A stretch of 5,319 nucleotides of DNA from Christensenella sp. UBA1262 (GTDB lineage Bacteria > Bacillota > Clostridia > Christensenellales > CAG-917), in contig DBVO01000006.1 in assembly GCA_002308215.1 (NCBI GenBank), positions 1 through 5,319 on the forward strand. The letters run 5' to 3'. A program made the position numbers and the translations under genes. Within the stretch, counting starts at the first letter, position 1, and the number at the start of each line of letters is the position of its first letter. The notes beneath the pieces were generated by a model. That model did not search any database, was not told the origin of the DNA, and saw only the letters and a program-made list of their open reading frames with translations. Below, in pieces: positions 5,317 to 5,319 of this stretch.

Positions 5317-5319
5317 TCT

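Overview
The window is an AT-rich stretch (roughly 35-40% G+C by eye) holding seven genes on the minus strand. They run from the right edge to the left edge with almost no non-coding DNA. Shine-Dalgarno-like sequences precede most of the starts. The protein styles, especially a Tdk of the kind I associate with Clostridia and a Pdp-like pyrimidine phosphorylase, suggest a low-GC Bacillota bacterium, probably clostridial. udk ends in TGA, so this is not a code in which TGA is read as an amino acid. I cannot name a genus.

In transcription order (right to left) the genes are: pyrimidine-nucleoside/thymidine phosphorylase (4021-5316), thymidine kinase tdk (3410-4006), uridine kinase udk (2781-3410), a PfkB-family kinase that is most likely pseudouridine kinase psuK (1858-2772), pseudouridine-5'-phosphate glycosidase psuG (922-1830), deoxyribose-phosphate aldolase deoC (245-904), and the first 78 codons of purine-nucleoside phosphorylase deoD (1-235, cut by the window edge). 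Junctions are 14 nt, a 1-nt overlap, 8 nt (or a 4-nt overlap), 27 nt, 17 nt and 9 nt. There is therefore no obvious room for an internal promoter or terminator, and the set is best read as part of one operon whose promoter lies beyond position 5319.

Together the genes form a nucleoside-processing pathway. Pyrimidine and purine nucleosides are split by the two phosphorylases to bases plus (deoxy)ribose-1-phosphate. DeoC cleaves deoxyribose-5-phosphate to acetaldehyde and glyceraldehyde-3-phosphate. PsuK and PsuG turn pseudouridine into uracil and ribose-5-phosphate. Tdk and Udk rescue intact thymidine and uridine/cytidine as nucleotides. The phosphopentomutase that would link the phosphorylases to DeoC, a nucleoside or pseudouridine transporter, cytidine deaminase and a regulator are not in this window.

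I see no mobile element, CRISPR array, RNA gene or unknown protein family. Every gene belongs to a well-known family with its catalytic residues in place. The points worth a second look are the pseudouridine module inside a deo/salvage operon, an atypical Tdk P-loop, the uncertain psuK start, a small hairpin at the psuG ribosome binding site, and two unusually good palindromes inside psuG and tdk. No stretch over 300 bases lacks a gene.
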